Shown: positions 41,701-50,942, counted from the stretch's first letter. The stretch is 64,000 bases of DNA from an uncultured Bacteroidales bacterium (GCA_946406015.1 CAMJJD010000001.1:96814-160813), one strand, 5' to 3'. The notes: generated from the sequence alone by a model not told the origin. Translations and numbers: made by a program.

Positions 41701-44700
41701 GGCCAACGCCTGCCCCAGCTGCTTGAAGCCGACGGTGCAGATTTCGACCGTCGACTCGAACTCGCTGACCTTCACTTGGACGGTGGAGGGCGGCGCCAGC
41801 TACCTCGTGTCGTTCGACGGCGGTGCCTATGTGGCCAATACCACTGGCATCTATACTGCCTACGGCCTCGCTCCCAACACGCTTCACACCTTCGCCGTGA
41901 AGGCTATCTGCTCGGTGGGCGACACCTCGAATCCGCGCGAGCTCAGTGTGAAGACCGCCTGCGGCGAGATGGCCATCCCCTACATCGAGAGCTTCGAAGG
42001 CGATGCCATGGGCGATGTGCCTTCGTGCTGGACGGTGGTGAGCGCCGGAGCCAACGGCTATCCTATGGTTGACGACGACGGCCACACTGGCAGTCAGAGC
42101 TTGACCTTCGTAAGCAACACCAACAACACCGCCATGATTGCCGGTAGCCGTATCCCGCTGCCGGGCGACTCCATCAAGGTGAGCTTCTGGGCCTACAAAG
42201 ACTATGGCACCGGCACCCTTGAGGCTGGTATGATGACCAACCCCTATGTCGACTCCTCCTTCATCAGCTTGGTCACCGTCACCGCCGACACCTATACGCT
42301 GTACGAGTTCAACACCAATACGCTGAGCCACGATTCGACCTACTACCTGGCCTTCCGTTATGCTTACAACTACGACTACTACTATGCCAAGGTTGACGAC
42401 ATCAACATCACCCTCGACGAGGGTTGCATGACGCCGACCAACGTCACCGCCACTCCCGACAGCATCTATCCCAATATCGATGTTGCCTGGAGCAGCACCG
42501 GCTCGGTGACTTCCTTCGTGGTGCAGTACCGCATCTCGGGTTCGGACACCTGGAGTGCTCCGCAGACCACCAGCACCACCAGCAAGCTGCTCGCCGGTCT
42601 GAGCTATTCGACCGCCTATGAGATCCGTGTGGGTCAGGTGTGCGGTAACGATACGCTGTGGGCTGCTTCCGTCGTGACCACCACCGTCTGTGGTCTCACC
42701 CCGCTGCCTTACCTGGAGAACTTCGTCAGCGCCGACGGCACGCTGCCTCCCTGCTGGAACTACACTGCCCCGACCTACTTCCATTGGAACCGTTGGACCA
42801 CTCATGCTGAATATAGTGGTGACGGCGAGATGATGGTCGGCAGCGGCTCGGCCGGCGAGGCCGCCATCCTTCCCACGTTCTATGCTCCTATCGTCAAACT
42901 TGAGATTTCGTTCGACGCCAAGCTGGGCAACGTCAGCGAAGGCGACGGCATCATGATGGGCGCCTACAACGAAAGCACCGGCACGGTGGAATGGCTCGAC
43001 ACTCTGACCAATCCCGGCCAGAGCCGTGAGAACTTTGTCCGCTTCACTTACAACTACCTCAACTATTCGGGTAGCGGTACGCGCATCGCCGTGGGTCACA
43101 GCCATAACAACTCTGGCGACTGGGGCTTCGCCATGGACAGCATCGTCGTCATCGAACTGGCCACCTGCAATCCGCCGGAGAACGTGACGGCTCACAACAC
43201 GATGTATCCCAACACGGCCGACGATGTGTTCTTCACATGGACGGTCTCTGGCACCGGCACAGAAATACCTAGCCAGTGGCAGCTCTACATCGACACCATC
43301 ACCTCGACCGACATTATTGACAGCGTGCCCGAGAGCCAGCTGATCACCGTCGACACCAACTATTACATGCCTCCCGTCAACATGCTGGCCGAAGGCGCCC
43401 ACTACCGCTTCTTCGTCCGCAGCGTTTGTGGCCCCGCTTCCCACAGCAACTGGGTGGAACTGCAGGGCGGTTTCGCTACCGACGAGTTCTGGATGTCCAA
43501 TACGGGCGTTGCCGACACCATCATCGGATGTGACTTCATCATCTACGACAACGGCGGTCCTGTGGCAGGCTATCTGCACAACAGTAACTCGGCCCTCGTC
43601 ATCCAGGCTGGTGAAGCCGGCCGTGAGTTGCAGCTGCAGGGCGGTTTCTTCAGCCACGGTGCCGACGCCAACAGCTTCACCGTCTATGACGGTATCGGAG
43701 TGGGCGGAACGGTGCTCTACAGCCGTAATGTCACCAACATGACCGAGACCATCGACAGCGTGCTGGCCACCTCGACCACCGGCGCTATGACCATCACTTT
43801 CACCTCCGGCTACTATGCCGCTCTCGGTTACGAGCTCTACATCCACTGTGTGGGTGATGCTTCGTGCCTGCGTCCTACCAACCTGCAGGTGGAGATGATT
43901 GGCGACGGCGAGGCCCTCGCTACTTGGGATTCCACGGGCGCCAGCCTCTACCGCGTCTACCACCACACCAGCGGCGACAGCGTCTGGAACATGAACCCCA
44001 CCTACACCAACAGCATCACGCTCACCGGCCTGCCCGCCGACGTGACCTACGACTTCTATGTTGTGGGCTACTGCAGCGCCACCGACACTTCGGCTCCCAG
44101 TATCATCCGTCACTTCAGCACCCATTGGGAGGCTCCGTGCGAGGCCGTCTCCAACGTGCAGGCAAGCAGTGTCCAGCAGAACACCGCCACCCTCACCTGG
44201 ACCAGTACCGGTACTCAGTGGCAAGTCGCCCTCGTGGGTGGCTCTACGGCTACTGCGACCACCAACTCCTACACCTTCACGGGCTTGACGGCCAACACCG
44301 AGTACAAGGCGGTCGTGCGTAACGTGTGCGACGCTTCCACTGGCCGTTATTCGGAATGGAGCGACACCGTCACCTTCGTCACGCTGCCCGTCACCTACAC
44401 CATCACTGTGGCTTCGAACAACGACGCTTGGGGCACGGTGACCGGTGGCGGCACCTATACCGAAGGTGATACCGTTGAGCTTGTTGCCACCCCCAACGAA
44501 GGCTACCGCTTTGTCAGCTGGCAGGACGGCAACTCCCACGCCACCCGTACCATCACGGTTGTCGGCGATGCCACCTACACTGCCACCTTCGCAGCGCAGA
44601 ACGGTATCGACGACGTGCAGAGCGCCAATGTGACCCTCTTCCCGAACCCCGCCAGCGCTGCGGTAACCATCCGTGGCTTGGAGGGCGAGTGCGTGGTCAC

Positions 44701-44848
44701 GGTGGTCGACCTCAACGGCCGCGAGGTCTACAAAGCCAACGCCAACAATACTCTCACGATCGACCTTACGGGCTATGCCAAGGGCGCCTACATCGTCCGC
44801 ATCACGGGCGAACGCACCACAGCTATCCGCAAGCTCGTTGTGAAGTAA
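38735..44848 (+). CDS. Giant multidomain T9SS-secreted surface protein
   Basis: 2037 residues. A signal peptide (1-23) is followed by a GEVED-like domain (about 60-165, VWVDWDGDSTFSGTE), several fibronectin-III-like units marked APSCVRPESYSI, CPSCIPPTALTV and CPNCVPPTSVYL, and three cleaved-adhesin/MAM-like jellyrolls. These start near 455 (CGQITLPYFVDFED), 1076 (CGEMAIPYIESFEG) and 1319 (CGLTPLPYLENF). A CUB-like unit follows (about 1590-1705), then an InlB-type B-repeat (about 1886-1953, GGGTYTEGDTVELVATPNEG) and a Por sorting domain (about 1960-2037, LFPNPASAAVTIRG). All domains point to adhesion or glycan binding outside the cell; no enzyme domain is seen. Codon use is uniform, so not obviously foreign. 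Confidence 0.9.
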   Translation: MKKYLQMFALVALMAIPWATNAQFCTPSPSSKDGDGVTNVVFGVGSEIVNSAVSWSAAPYYIDNSSMIGAVPAGTTCEMSVTFATGYTYGYIVWVDWDGDSTFSGTEVVCVGTAPNTSPVTVAAEFDIPTTQDTGTYLMRICAADSYFDSYTGSVASAAGANPCASYSWGVALDYTLRVLEAPSCVRPESYSISGITSDGATLNLVDNLNTGASYSIEYWKAGSDDTNTVTATTTSYTFTGLDANSLYYFAVKAVCSASDESLPLNGSFATACGGSTCDLTVRTWGEYSGSYYSPTVTLYQNGRELASVCNTTETVSVCSTDTVIVIYTDASYSWATRNVSITDGGGTSLFDGPSTNYSTGDTMMRIATPCPSCIPPTALTVLPDSNEITFSWSPRSGASQFIVYLNDNIVNDNVSDTFYVFSGLTANTPYTVKVQSVCSYDDSSSIVSLSTRTACGQITLPYFVDFEDAAYNGAWYPCWDSTIHAGSDPSVNNVRNHTAGGQYGMYLQATSSQNYNLVVSPQIPTAGNNIYVRFWAYRNNGWIKAGVMTNPHDTSTFIPMVNIESASGWNEYEFRTDTLDANATYYVAWLAYSTVSYSTTQIGEIDDIYISEAPSCARVPVVSIDTTTSDAITLSWADNGSNSYTVYYWVTGSTDTLSVMVSDTVATLNNLESLTGYSLYVVANCSGGDAEPSPVYSAATTCAASTCNLTAYVTDSYDDSWNGCGINIVQAGVVVGTIECPSGQSGSSFTYEVCSSAPVKFTFVRGSYPNELGGYIQDGGGNTVYTISSMGSYYTGDSLGYVAVPCPNCVPPTSVYLSDTTASGVTIHWTAQAGQSAWIVRVDSTDINVTDTFYTVSTLAERTAHTVSVATDCSGDTSAFVTLPFVTGCTGGECELSVSSTNDYLSYGSYYSDYSPALRIEQNGSVLATVQSTTDEISVCAGMPVVIILENAGESWVNPTATVINGGDEVLFNGATSSYSTGDTLVSVANACPSCLKPTVQISTVDSNSLTFTWTVEGGASYLVSFDGGAYVANTTGIYTAYGLAPNTLHTFAVKAICSVGDTSNPRELSVKTACGEMAIPYIESFEGDAMGDVPSCWTVVSAGANGYPMVDDDGHTGSQSLTFVSNTNNTAMIAGSRIPLPGDSIKVSFWAYKDYGTGTLEAGMMTNPYVDSSFISLVTVTADTYTLYEFNTNTLSHDSTYYLAFRYAYNYDYYYAKVDDINITLDEGCMTPTNVTATPDSIYPNIDVAWSSTGSVTSFVVQYRISGSDTWSAPQTTSTTSKLLAGLSYSTAYEIRVGQVCGNDTLWAASVVTTTVCGLTPLPYLENFVSADGTLPPCWNYTAPTYFHWNRWTTHAEYSGDGEMMVGSGSAGEAAILPTFYAPIVKLEISFDAKLGNVSEGDGIMMGAYNESTGTVEWLDTLTNPGQSRENFVRFTYNYLNYSGSGTRIAVGHSHNNSGDWGFAMDSIVVIELATCNPPENVTAHNTMYPNTADDVFFTWTVSGTGTEIPSQWQLYIDTITSTDIIDSVPESQLITVDTNYYMPPVNMLAEGAHYRFFVRSVCGPASHSNWVELQGGFATDEFWMSNTGVADTIIGCDFIIYDNGGPVAGYLHNSNSALVIQAGEAGRELQLQGGFFSHGADANSFTVYDGIGVGGTVLYSRNVTNMTETIDSVLATSTTGAMTITFTSGYYAALGYELYIHCVGDASCLRPTNLQVEMIGDGEALATWDSTGASLYRVYHHTSGDSVWNMNPTYTNSITLTGLPADVTYDFYVVGYCSATDTSAPSIIRHFSTHWEAPCEAVSNVQASSVQQNTATLTWTSTGTQWQVALVGGSTATATTNSYTFTGLTANTEYKAVVRNVCDASTGRYSEWSDTVTFVTLPVTYTITVASNNDAWGTVTGGGTYTEGDTVELVATPNEGYRFVSWQDGNSHATRTITVVGDATYTATFAAQNGIDDVQSANVTLFPNPASAAVTIRGLEGECVVTVVDLNGREVYKANANNTLTIDLTGYAKGAYIVRITGERTTAIRKLVVK

Positions 44849-44865
44849 TACTAACACTACTCAAC

Positions 44866-44899
44866 AAAGAAAGGCGCCTCGTCAGGGGCGCCTTTCTTT
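44866..44899. terminator. Bidirectional terminator between the giant gene and pgi
   Basis: Perfect 13-bp arms (AAAGAAAGGCGCC and GGCGCCTTTCTTT) with T-runs on both strands, fitting the convergent genes on either side. Confidence 0.92.
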
Positions 44900-44920
44900 A
44901 TTATAGAATATAGGGTTGAA

Positions 44921-46228
44921 TTAGAAGCCGGGTTTGCCGAGAAGGTGGAACATGTTGCGTTTGTAGGCCTCCACACCTGGCTGGTCGAAGGGGTTGATGC
45001 CGAGGGTATAGCCGCTCACGCCGCAGGCAAACTCAAAGAAGTAGATGAGCTGTCCCAAGGTGTACTCGTCAATCTTGTCAACGGTGAGTTCCACTACGGG
45101 GACGCCGCCATCGACATGAGCCTGGATGGAGCCTTCGGCGGCACAGGCGTTGATTTCTGTCAGACTCTTGCTGGTGAGGTAGTTGATGCCGTCGAGGTTG
45201 CGCTCGTCGGTGGGCACAGGAACCGTGGAGTTCGGCTTCTGTACGCGCAGCATGGTCTCCATCATCAGGCGTTCGCCATCCTGGACATACTGTCCCATGG
45301 AGTGCAGGTCGGTGGTGATGCTCAGGCTGTGGGGTAGCAGACCTTTGTGCTCCTTGCCTTCGCTCTCGCCGTAGAGCTGTTTCCACCATTCGGCCAGATA
45401 GCGCAGGTTGGGCAGGCAGCTCACCAGCATCTCCACCTTGATTCCGCGGCGGTAGAGGGCGTTACGTACAGCGGCATACATCAGGGCGGGGTTGTCTTCC
45501 AGCGTGTTGTTGTTTTGGCAGACGGCACGCATGTCGCGGGCGCCTTGAAGCATACGGTCGATGTCGTAGCCGGCCATGGCGATAGGCAGCAGTCCTACTG
45601 GAGTGAGCACCGAGTAGCGGCCTCCTACGTTGTCGGGAATGACATAGGCGGGATAGCCCTCTTGCTGCGCAATGTCGTGCAGCGCACCGCGACGGGCGTC
45701 GGTGATGGCCACGATGCGTTGCGAGGCCTCGGCCTTGCCGTACTTCTTTTCAAGGTGAGCCTTGACAATACGGAAGGCTACGGCGGGCTCGGTCGTGGTG
45801 CCGCTCTTCGAGATGACGCAGACGCTGTAGTCCTCGCGGTCCAAGAGCGTCAGCAGCTGGCTGTAATAGTCTTCGCCGAGGGTGTGTCCGGCATAGACGA
45901 TGTAAGGCTTCTCCCCTCGCACCATGGAGGCAAACTCCGACTGCAGGGCTTCAATGACCATGCGGGCACCCAGGTAGGAACCTCCGATGCCGACAACCAC
46001 GAGTAACCGGCTTTTGGCACTCAGGCGTGCTACATCCGCTTTTAAGCGAGCAAGCATGTCGGCATCGATTTCCTCCGGGAGGTTCACCCAACCGAGGAAG
46101 TCGTTCCCGGCAGCGTCACCTTTCAGCAGGTGCTCCCGAGCAGCCACTACGTCGGGCAGCATACGCTGCAGATCTTCTTTCGAGAGATGGTTGAGAACGT
46201 GCTCAACATTCACTTTCAGAGTATTCAT
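44921..46228 (-). CDS. pgi: Glucose-6-phosphate isomerase
   Basis: Interconverts glucose 6-phosphate and fructose 6-phosphate. 435 residues, the short bacterial type: VVGIGGSYLGARMVIEAL (about 79-96), VISKSGTTTEPAVAFR (about 139-154, SIS-type phosphate site), VGGRYSVLTPVGLLP (about 202), and a C-terminal GVSGYTLGINPFDQPGVEAYK with the active-site lysine. Divergent from ompA with a 225-bp spacer. Confidence 0.96.
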   Translation of the reverse strand: MNTLKVNVEHVLNHLSKEDLQRMLPDVVAAREHLLKGDAAGNDFLGWVNLPEEIDADMLARLKADVARLSAKSRLLVVVGIGGSYLGARMVIEALQSEFASMVRGEKPYIVYAGHTLGEDYYSQLLTLLDREDYSVCVISKSGTTTEPAVAFRIVKAHLEKKYGKAEASQRIVAITDARRGALHDIAQQEGYPAYVIPDNVGGRYSVLTPVGLLPIAMAGYDIDRMLQGARDMRAVCQNNNTLEDNPALMYAAVRNALYRRGIKVEMLVSCLPNLRYLAEWWKQLYGESEGKEHKGLLPHSLSITTDLHSMGQYVQDGERLMMETMLRVQKPNSTVPVPTDERNLDGINYLTSKSLTEINACAAEGSIQAHVDGGVPVVELTVDKIDEYTLGQLIYFFEFACGVSGYTLGINPFDQPGVEAYKRNMFHLLGKPGF

Positions 46229-46350
46229 TTTTGAATGGTTTTGTTGATAAATTGTTCATTTGTATTAGCGAAAAATGGGCGTTTTGGAAAATATTTTCAC
46301 ATGTAACTCCAACATTTTCGACACTTTAACGAAATAATAAAAAAAATATT

Positions 46351-46381
46351 TTTCATAATCGAAAAAATATATGTATTTTTG
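46351..46381 (+). promoter_or_regulatory. Promoter for the OmpA-like gene at 46454
   Basis: TTTC at 46351-46354, 19 bp, then TATTTTTG at 46374-46381. The region 46229-46453 is A/T-rich and has no gene. Confidence 0.65.
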
Positions 46382-46453
46382 CACCAAATTATGAGCAGAT
46401 AAAGCACTTAGGTAACAAATAAAGAATATTAACAATTTAAAATCATTAATGAT

Positions 46454-47734
46454 ATGCTGAAAAAATTAATCAAGATGGGCGTTGTGATGTCGCTTTTGGT
46501 GACTTCCGTTAGCGCCTTTGCACAGAACAACGACTACCCTCGTTACAGCTTCGGCAGTAACTGGGCACTCGGTGGTGCTATCGACTATGACTGGGAGGCT
46601 CAGCAGCATGGTGCCAGCCATCCTGATGGTATGTGGAGAAGGTCGACCAACGTTGGTTTCGACATCTTCGGTATGAAGAAATTCCACCACGCCTTCGACC
46701 TCCGTATCCGCGCTCACGTCCCCACCCTGTGGCGTGGTCTGCAGGACCAGCCCGTTGATGGTCAGAGCTACTACATGGCCCGCTATACCACCCTTACCGG
46801 TGAGTTGATGTGGTCCATCAGCAACGCCATCCATGGCTACGATCCCGAGCGTCGCTGGAGCGCCCCCTACCTCTTCGTGGGTGCTGGTGCCGCCATTGCC
46901 AATGCTTTCATTGACAAGGACCAGTTCGACGGTACTCACTATGCCGAGAAGGACATGGGTCATGTCATGCCCGTGCTGACCGCCGGTATCGGTGCCAGCT
47001 GGCAGTTCACCGAAAAGAGCTCCCTGTTCGTCGAACTCGAGCTCAACGGTAACGACATCCCCAACATCTTCCGTCAGAATTTGAGCGACCTCAGCATGAT
47101 TCACGCCGATGCCCGTCTGGGTTACTTCTACAACTTCGGTCTGACCGAGGCTGACCAGGCCATCGCTTCGCAGAAGAGCATGCTCACTCAGGACAACTTC
47201 GGCGCCCTCAACAGCCAGGTTGCCGCCCTCGAGCAGCAGGTTGCCAACGACCGCAACAACGAGAAGAAACTCCAGAACCGTATCGCCGAGCTCGAGAAAC
47301 AGCTCGCCGACGCTCTTGCCAACCAGGGCAACAAAGTCAACAGCGCCGCTGCCGACAGCCTCCAGAACATCATCAACCAGATCAAGGCCGACCAGCTCAA
47401 CTACTACGCCATGCCCTTCTCGGTGCAGTACGGTGTTGACGAGTGGCAGGTCAGCGACGAGGAGATGGACAAGGTCAAAGCCGTCGCCCGCGTGATGAAA
47501 GACAACTCGAACATCAAGATCATGTGCGTCGGTTTCGCCGACTACACTGGCAGCGATGCCTACAACATGAAGCTCTCCGAGCGTCGTGCCAACGAGGTCA
47601 AACGCCTCCTCACCAAGAAGTATGGTATCGACGAGGACCGCATCGAAGTCGACTTCAAGGGTAAGAGCGCTCCCTTCGGCGATGTGCAGTATGCCATCAA
47701 CCGTCGCGTCAGCTTCTACCGCGTGATTGAATAG
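46454..47734 (+). CDS. OmpA family outer-membrane protein with coiled coil
   Basis: 426 residues: a signal peptide (LIKMGVVMSLLVTSVSAFA), an N-terminal part rich in aromatic beta strands (about 25-235) likely to form a barrel, and a coiled coil (about 250-315, LEQQVANDRNNEKKLQNRIA). A C-terminal OmpA peptidoglycan-binding domain (about 325-426) carries CVGFADYTGSDAYNMKLSERR and YAINRRVSFYRV. It links the outer membrane to peptidoglycan. A strong terminator follows; the gene is monocistronic and probably highly expressed. Confidence 0.88.
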   Translation: MLKKLIKMGVVMSLLVTSVSAFAQNNDYPRYSFGSNWALGGAIDYDWEAQQHGASHPDGMWRRSTNVGFDIFGMKKFHHAFDLRIRAHVPTLWRGLQDQPVDGQSYYMARYTTLTGELMWSISNAIHGYDPERRWSAPYLFVGAGAAIANAFIDKDQFDGTHYAEKDMGHVMPVLTAGIGASWQFTEKSSLFVELELNGNDIPNIFRQNLSDLSMIHADARLGYFYNFGLTEADQAIASQKSMLTQDNFGALNSQVAALEQQVANDRNNEKKLQNRIAELEKQLADALANQGNKVNSAAADSLQNIINQIKADQLNYYAMPFSVQYGVDEWQVSDEEMDKVKAVARVMKDNSNIKIMCVGFADYTGSDAYNMKLSERRANEVKRLLTKKYGIDEDRIEVDFKGKSAPFGDVQYAINRRVSFYRVIE

Positions 47735-47755
47735 TCCATTCGACTATCGTAATTG

Positions 47756-47790
47756 AAGAGGGCTTCTCGAAAGAGAAGCCCTCTTATTTT
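47756..47790 (+). terminator. Terminator after the OmpA-like gene
   Basis: 13-bp arms (AAGAGGGCTTCTC and GAGAAGCCCTCTT) with a GAAA tetraloop and a T-rich tail. Confidence 0.92.
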
Positions 47791-47813
47791 ATATATATGT
47801 ATTACTATGTTTG

Positions 47814-47841
47814 GAAGGACGTGTCGTGTTACGTCTCTACA
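47814..47841. repeat. Degenerate REP-like palindrome
   Basis: The minus-strand sequence TGTAGAGACGTAACACGACA resembles one arm of the palindrome at 19379, differing mostly by transitions. It lies just beyond the end of the OmpA-family gene on the other strand. Confidence 0.5.
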
Positions 47842-47846
47842 TTGTG

Positions 47847-48989
47847 TTAATCTGCAAGAACCCTATATTCCACACGGCGGTTGTTCTGGCGCCCTTCAGG
47901 AGTGCTGTTGGTGTCGGTGGGTAGCGATTTGCCGAAGCCTCGCCACGTGAGACGGCTGCGGTCGATGCCATGTGCCACCAGATACTCGGTCACGGCTTTG
48001 GCTCTCGCCTCGGAGAGGATGCGGTTGCGTTCCACGGTGCCTTGGTTGTCGGTATGCCCGCGCAGTTCGACACGCATGGTGGGATGCTCGTTGAGAAGTG
48101 TGATGAGGGTCAGCAGGTCGTGATACGACTGCGGCAGGATGTCGCTCTTGTCGGTATCGAACAGCACGTTGCGGAGCGTGACAATGTCGCCCTTCTTCGG
48201 CACCGGAACGGTGTCGACCGTTTGCGGTTCCTCTTGGCAATCCAGACATTCGACCGTCACGTCGTCGATATAGTAATAGGCACCGGAAAGGACGGTGTTC
48301 TCGGCACGGGTGTCGATGACGTTCGAATGGTTGAAGGAGTTGAAATTGCCGATAGTCAGATACCTCTCCCCGCCGACAGCCGTGAATTCGCCGGCAACCT
48401 CGTTCCATTGGTCCATGTAGATAAGGACGTATCGGGAGGGGGTGGACACCTGGGGTTTGTAGTAGGTGGCGATGACCTGCTTCTGCCCATTCTCCAGCTC
48501 GGTCGTCTCGTTGTGCATCAGTATGTTCCACGTTGTGTCGGAGATGCGGTCGGCGGTGAACAGAGCCCCGAGCGTGGCAATGGCGTTGGGCGATTTGTCG
48601 GCAAGGCTTGCCCAGTAGCTGACGCGGTAGCGGCGGCCGGCTTTCAGGGGCTCGCGCAACTCTGTCTGCAGGTATTCGCGGTAGGTCTCCTTCGAACAGT
48701 AGATGCCGCAGTAGGCGGCACCGGAGTGTGGCTCCTGCACCCCCATCTTGTTGCGGGGCGTCAGGCACTCGCGACCGCCACAGGCGTTGAAGTAGTCGCT
48801 GCTGCCCTTGGTGGGTTGCCACCAGGCATCGACACCGCTCATGATTCCCAGCGCGTCGATACGTTGAGGGCAGGCGCTGTATTCCTCGAACGAACCGTTA
48901 TATACCAGATTCTCTGTATTCTGCGCCAATGCAGAACCCCAATGGAGCATGGCCAGCAGGCTGACCAACGGTAGCCAGTGTTTTCTCAT
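47847..48989 (-). CDS. OmpA family protein with N-terminal jellyroll-like domain
   Basis: 380 residues. A signal peptide (MRKHWLPLVSLLAMLHWGSA) is followed by a carbohydrate-binding-like jellyroll (about 28-240: NLVYNGSFEEYSACP, YFNACGGRECLTP, GAAYCGIYC) and a C-terminal OmpA domain (about 270-380: LRNVLFDTDKSDILPQ, RVELRGHTDNQGTVERNRIL, NRRVEYRV). The combination places the first domain at the outer membrane while OmpA holds peptidoglycan. It is 2 bp downstream of the glycosyltransferase. Confidence 0.88.
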   Translation of the reverse strand: MRKHWLPLVSLLAMLHWGSALAQNTENLVYNGSFEEYSACPQRIDALGIMSGVDAWWQPTKGSSDYFNACGGRECLTPRNKMGVQEPHSGAAYCGIYCSKETYREYLQTELREPLKAGRRYRVSYWASLADKSPNAIATLGALFTADRISDTTWNILMHNETTELENGQKQVIATYYKPQVSTPSRYVLIYMDQWNEVAGEFTAVGGERYLTIGNFNSFNHSNVIDTRAENTVLSGAYYYIDDVTVECLDCQEEPQTVDTVPVPKKGDIVTLRNVLFDTDKSDILPQSYHDLLTLITLLNEHPTMRVELRGHTDNQGTVERNRILSEARAKAVTEYLVAHGIDRSRLTWRGFGKSLPTDTNSTPEGRQNNRRVEYRVLAD

Positions 48990-48991
48990 TT

Positions 48992-50113
48992 CTATTCAAT
49001 TGTATGTAACATGCATTGCCACAGCCTCTCGGCGGTCTTGTCCCAGCTGAAGAGCTCCCGTTGCCTACGTCCTTTGGCGATAAGCCCGTCGCGCAGCTGC
49101 CGGTCGTCCAACTGCTTGATAGCATGTGCTATGCTGTCGGGCTCGGCGGGGTCGATATAGAGCACGGCGTCGCCCCCTACCTCGGGCATCGAGGTGGTGT
49201 TCGAGGCGATGACGGCCGTTTCGGCATGCATCGCTTCGAGAATCGGGATGCCAAATCCTTCGAAGTAAGAGGGATAGACCAATGCTTCGGATGCCGAAAG
49301 CAATGCCGCCAGCTCGGCAGGTTCCACGTGGCCGGGCATGATGACGTCCGCTTGGTGGCGCATGCCGTCGTAGGCGGCCGCCAGTTCGTCCTGCCACCAC
49401 ACGCGGTTGCCCACCACAACCAGTTTCAAACCTCTTGTGTCTATGTCTTTTACACGGTCGAAGGCGAGCAGCAGGTTGGCCAGATTCTTACGCTTGAGGA
49501 TGGTGCTGATAAATATCAGGTACGGGCATCCGTCGGTGTAGCGTTGCCTGACGGCGGTCTTCTCCTCCTCCGTGTGGGGGCGGTAGCATTCGTGGGCACC
49601 GTCGTATACCACCTCAATCTTTTTGGAATCAATTCCGTAGGTGTCTATGATATCTTTCTTCGAGTATTCCGATACGGTGGCGATGCGTGTGGCGTGACGT
49701 GCGTAGCGGGGGAAGAAATGGGTCATGAAGCGCTGGTGCGAAGGACGCAGGTTGTCGTTGAAGTGTTCGAAGTTGATGTCGTGTATCACCGCCAGCGAGG
49801 GCACGTTGCTGCGGAGCGGAAGGAATCCGTCGGGCGAGAGGAAAAGGTCTATATGGTATCGCTTAAGCGCCATGGAAACAGCCCCTTCGAAGAACATCCA
49901 CCACAGGACGGGATGCCTTGCCGGAGGTAGCAGCACGACAGGCACGGCGTTGTCGGCGAAGACGAATTCGGGTGCCGGCTGCCGGTCGAAGAGCAGGTAG
50001 AAGGTGTGCTCGGGGTGGGCCTCGACGATGCGGCGGGTGGTCTCATAGGTGAACCATCCGATGCCGTCCATCTTGCCCTTCACGAGCAGCCGTGTGTTGA
50101 TGGCAATCTGCAT
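48992..50113 (-). CDS. Glycosyltransferase family 1/4 (GT-B)
   Basis: 373 residues. GT-B fold with KMDGIGWFTYETTRR at the front and a C-terminal nucleotide-sugar site with SYFEGFGIPILEAMHAETAV (about 285-304) and NTTSMPEVGGDAVLYIDP. The E-x7-E motif is present (EGFGIPILE). Acceptor and sugar unknown; mannose or glucose transfer to a surface glycan is likely. It is one bp downstream of purN and 2 bp upstream of the OmpA-family gene, so the three form one operon. Confidence 0.9.
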   Translation of the reverse strand: MQIAINTRLLVKGKMDGIGWFTYETTRRIVEAHPEHTFYLLFDRQPAPEFVFADNAVPVVLLPPARHPVLWWMFFEGAVSMALKRYHIDLFLSPDGFLPLRSNVPSLAVIHDINFEHFNDNLRPSHQRFMTHFFPRYARHATRIATVSEYSKKDIIDTYGIDSKKIEVVYDGAHECYRPHTEEEKTAVRQRYTDGCPYLIFISTILKRKNLANLLLAFDRVKDIDTRGLKLVVVGNRVWWQDELAAAYDGMRHQADVIMPGHVEPAELAALLSASEALVYPSYFEGFGIPILEAMHAETAVIASNTTSMPEVGGDAVLYIDPAEPDSIAHAIKQLDDRQLRDGLIAKGRRQRELFSWDKTAERLWQCMLHTIE

Positions 50114-50114
50114 G

Positions 50115-50699
50115 CTATGAGCGCTTTATGGTCTCGTCAATCACGCGGGGGAAGTGCTCTTTCTCGAGCAGGTGTATCTTGGCCGCCAGCGTGTCGGGCG
50201 TATCGTCCGGCGTGACGGTGCAACGTGCTTGGAACAAGGTGGTTCCGCGGTCGTAATGGTGGTCGACGATATGGATGGTGATGCCGCTTTCCCGCTCGCC
50301 GGCGGCGACGACGGCTTCGTGCACGTGGTGGCCGTACATGCCCTTGCCGCCGTACTTGGGCAACAGGGCAGGGTGAATGTTGATGATACGGTTGGGGTAG
50401 GCTTCGAGCATCGCCTCGGGCACCAGCCAGAGGAATCCGGCCAGGATGACCCAGTCGATCTGCTTCTCATGCAGGTAGTCGAGCACGGCGTTGGTGTCGT
50501 AGAAGTCGGCGCGGCCGAAATAACGGGCTTCGATGCTGAGATTTTTGGCGCGCTGCGCAATGTATGCGTCGCGCTTATTATAAATGATACACGCGACCTC
50601 CACGTCGGTGCGGCCGGCGAAGTATTCGCTGATTTGTTGTGCGTTGGTGCCGTTGCCGGAGCCCAGGATGGCTAGTCGGACAGGGTGGTTCATAGGCAT
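50115..50699 (-). CDS. purN: Phosphoribosylglycinamide formyltransferase
   Basis: Transfers a formyl group from 10-formyl-THF to GAR in purine synthesis. The start is set at ATG 50699 (MPMNHPV) or 50693 (MNHPV), because a TACCTTTG promoter overlaps the longer start at 50726. About 195 residues: GSGNGTNAQ (phosphate loop), NIHPALLPKYGGKGMYG with the catalytic histidine, and HIVDHHYDRGTTLFQ with the catalytic aspartate in the DxG segment. Confidence 0.93.
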   Translation of the reverse strand: MPMNHPVRLAILGSGNGTNAQQISEYFAGRTDVEVACIIYNKRDAYIAQRAKNLSIEARYFGRADFYDTNAVLDYLHEKQIDWVILAGFLWLVPEAMLEAYPNRIINIHPALLPKYGGKGMYGHHVHEAVVAAGERESGITIHIVDHHYDRGTTLFQARCTVTPDDTPDTLAAKIHLLEKEHFPRVIDETIKRS

Positions 50700-50723
50700 T
50701 GTGATTGTGTTTGTTTCGAAGTG

Positions 50724-50731
50724 CAAAGGTA
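50724..50731 (-). promoter_or_regulatory. -7 element of the purN operon promoter
   Basis: TACCTTTG on the minus strand, 25-32 bp upstream of the preferred purN start; it excludes the longer in-frame start. The spacer 50727-50942 holds nothing else recognisable. Confidence 0.55.
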
Positions 50732-50942
50732 CGCAAAAAAAACGAAATAGCGACGACGGAATGAAAAAATACCGTTTTTCGCCCCCTCACAGCTGCCTCA
50801 TCCCCAGGACAAAACGGCATCATCTCCTACTCATCACCTACTCTTACATTACTCTTCGCCTTATGAAAATTTATTCGAGTAGGCAATAAGTAGTCGAGAA
50901 CTACGTTATAGGTAGTGGAAAAGTAAACTAAAATATCGCGTT

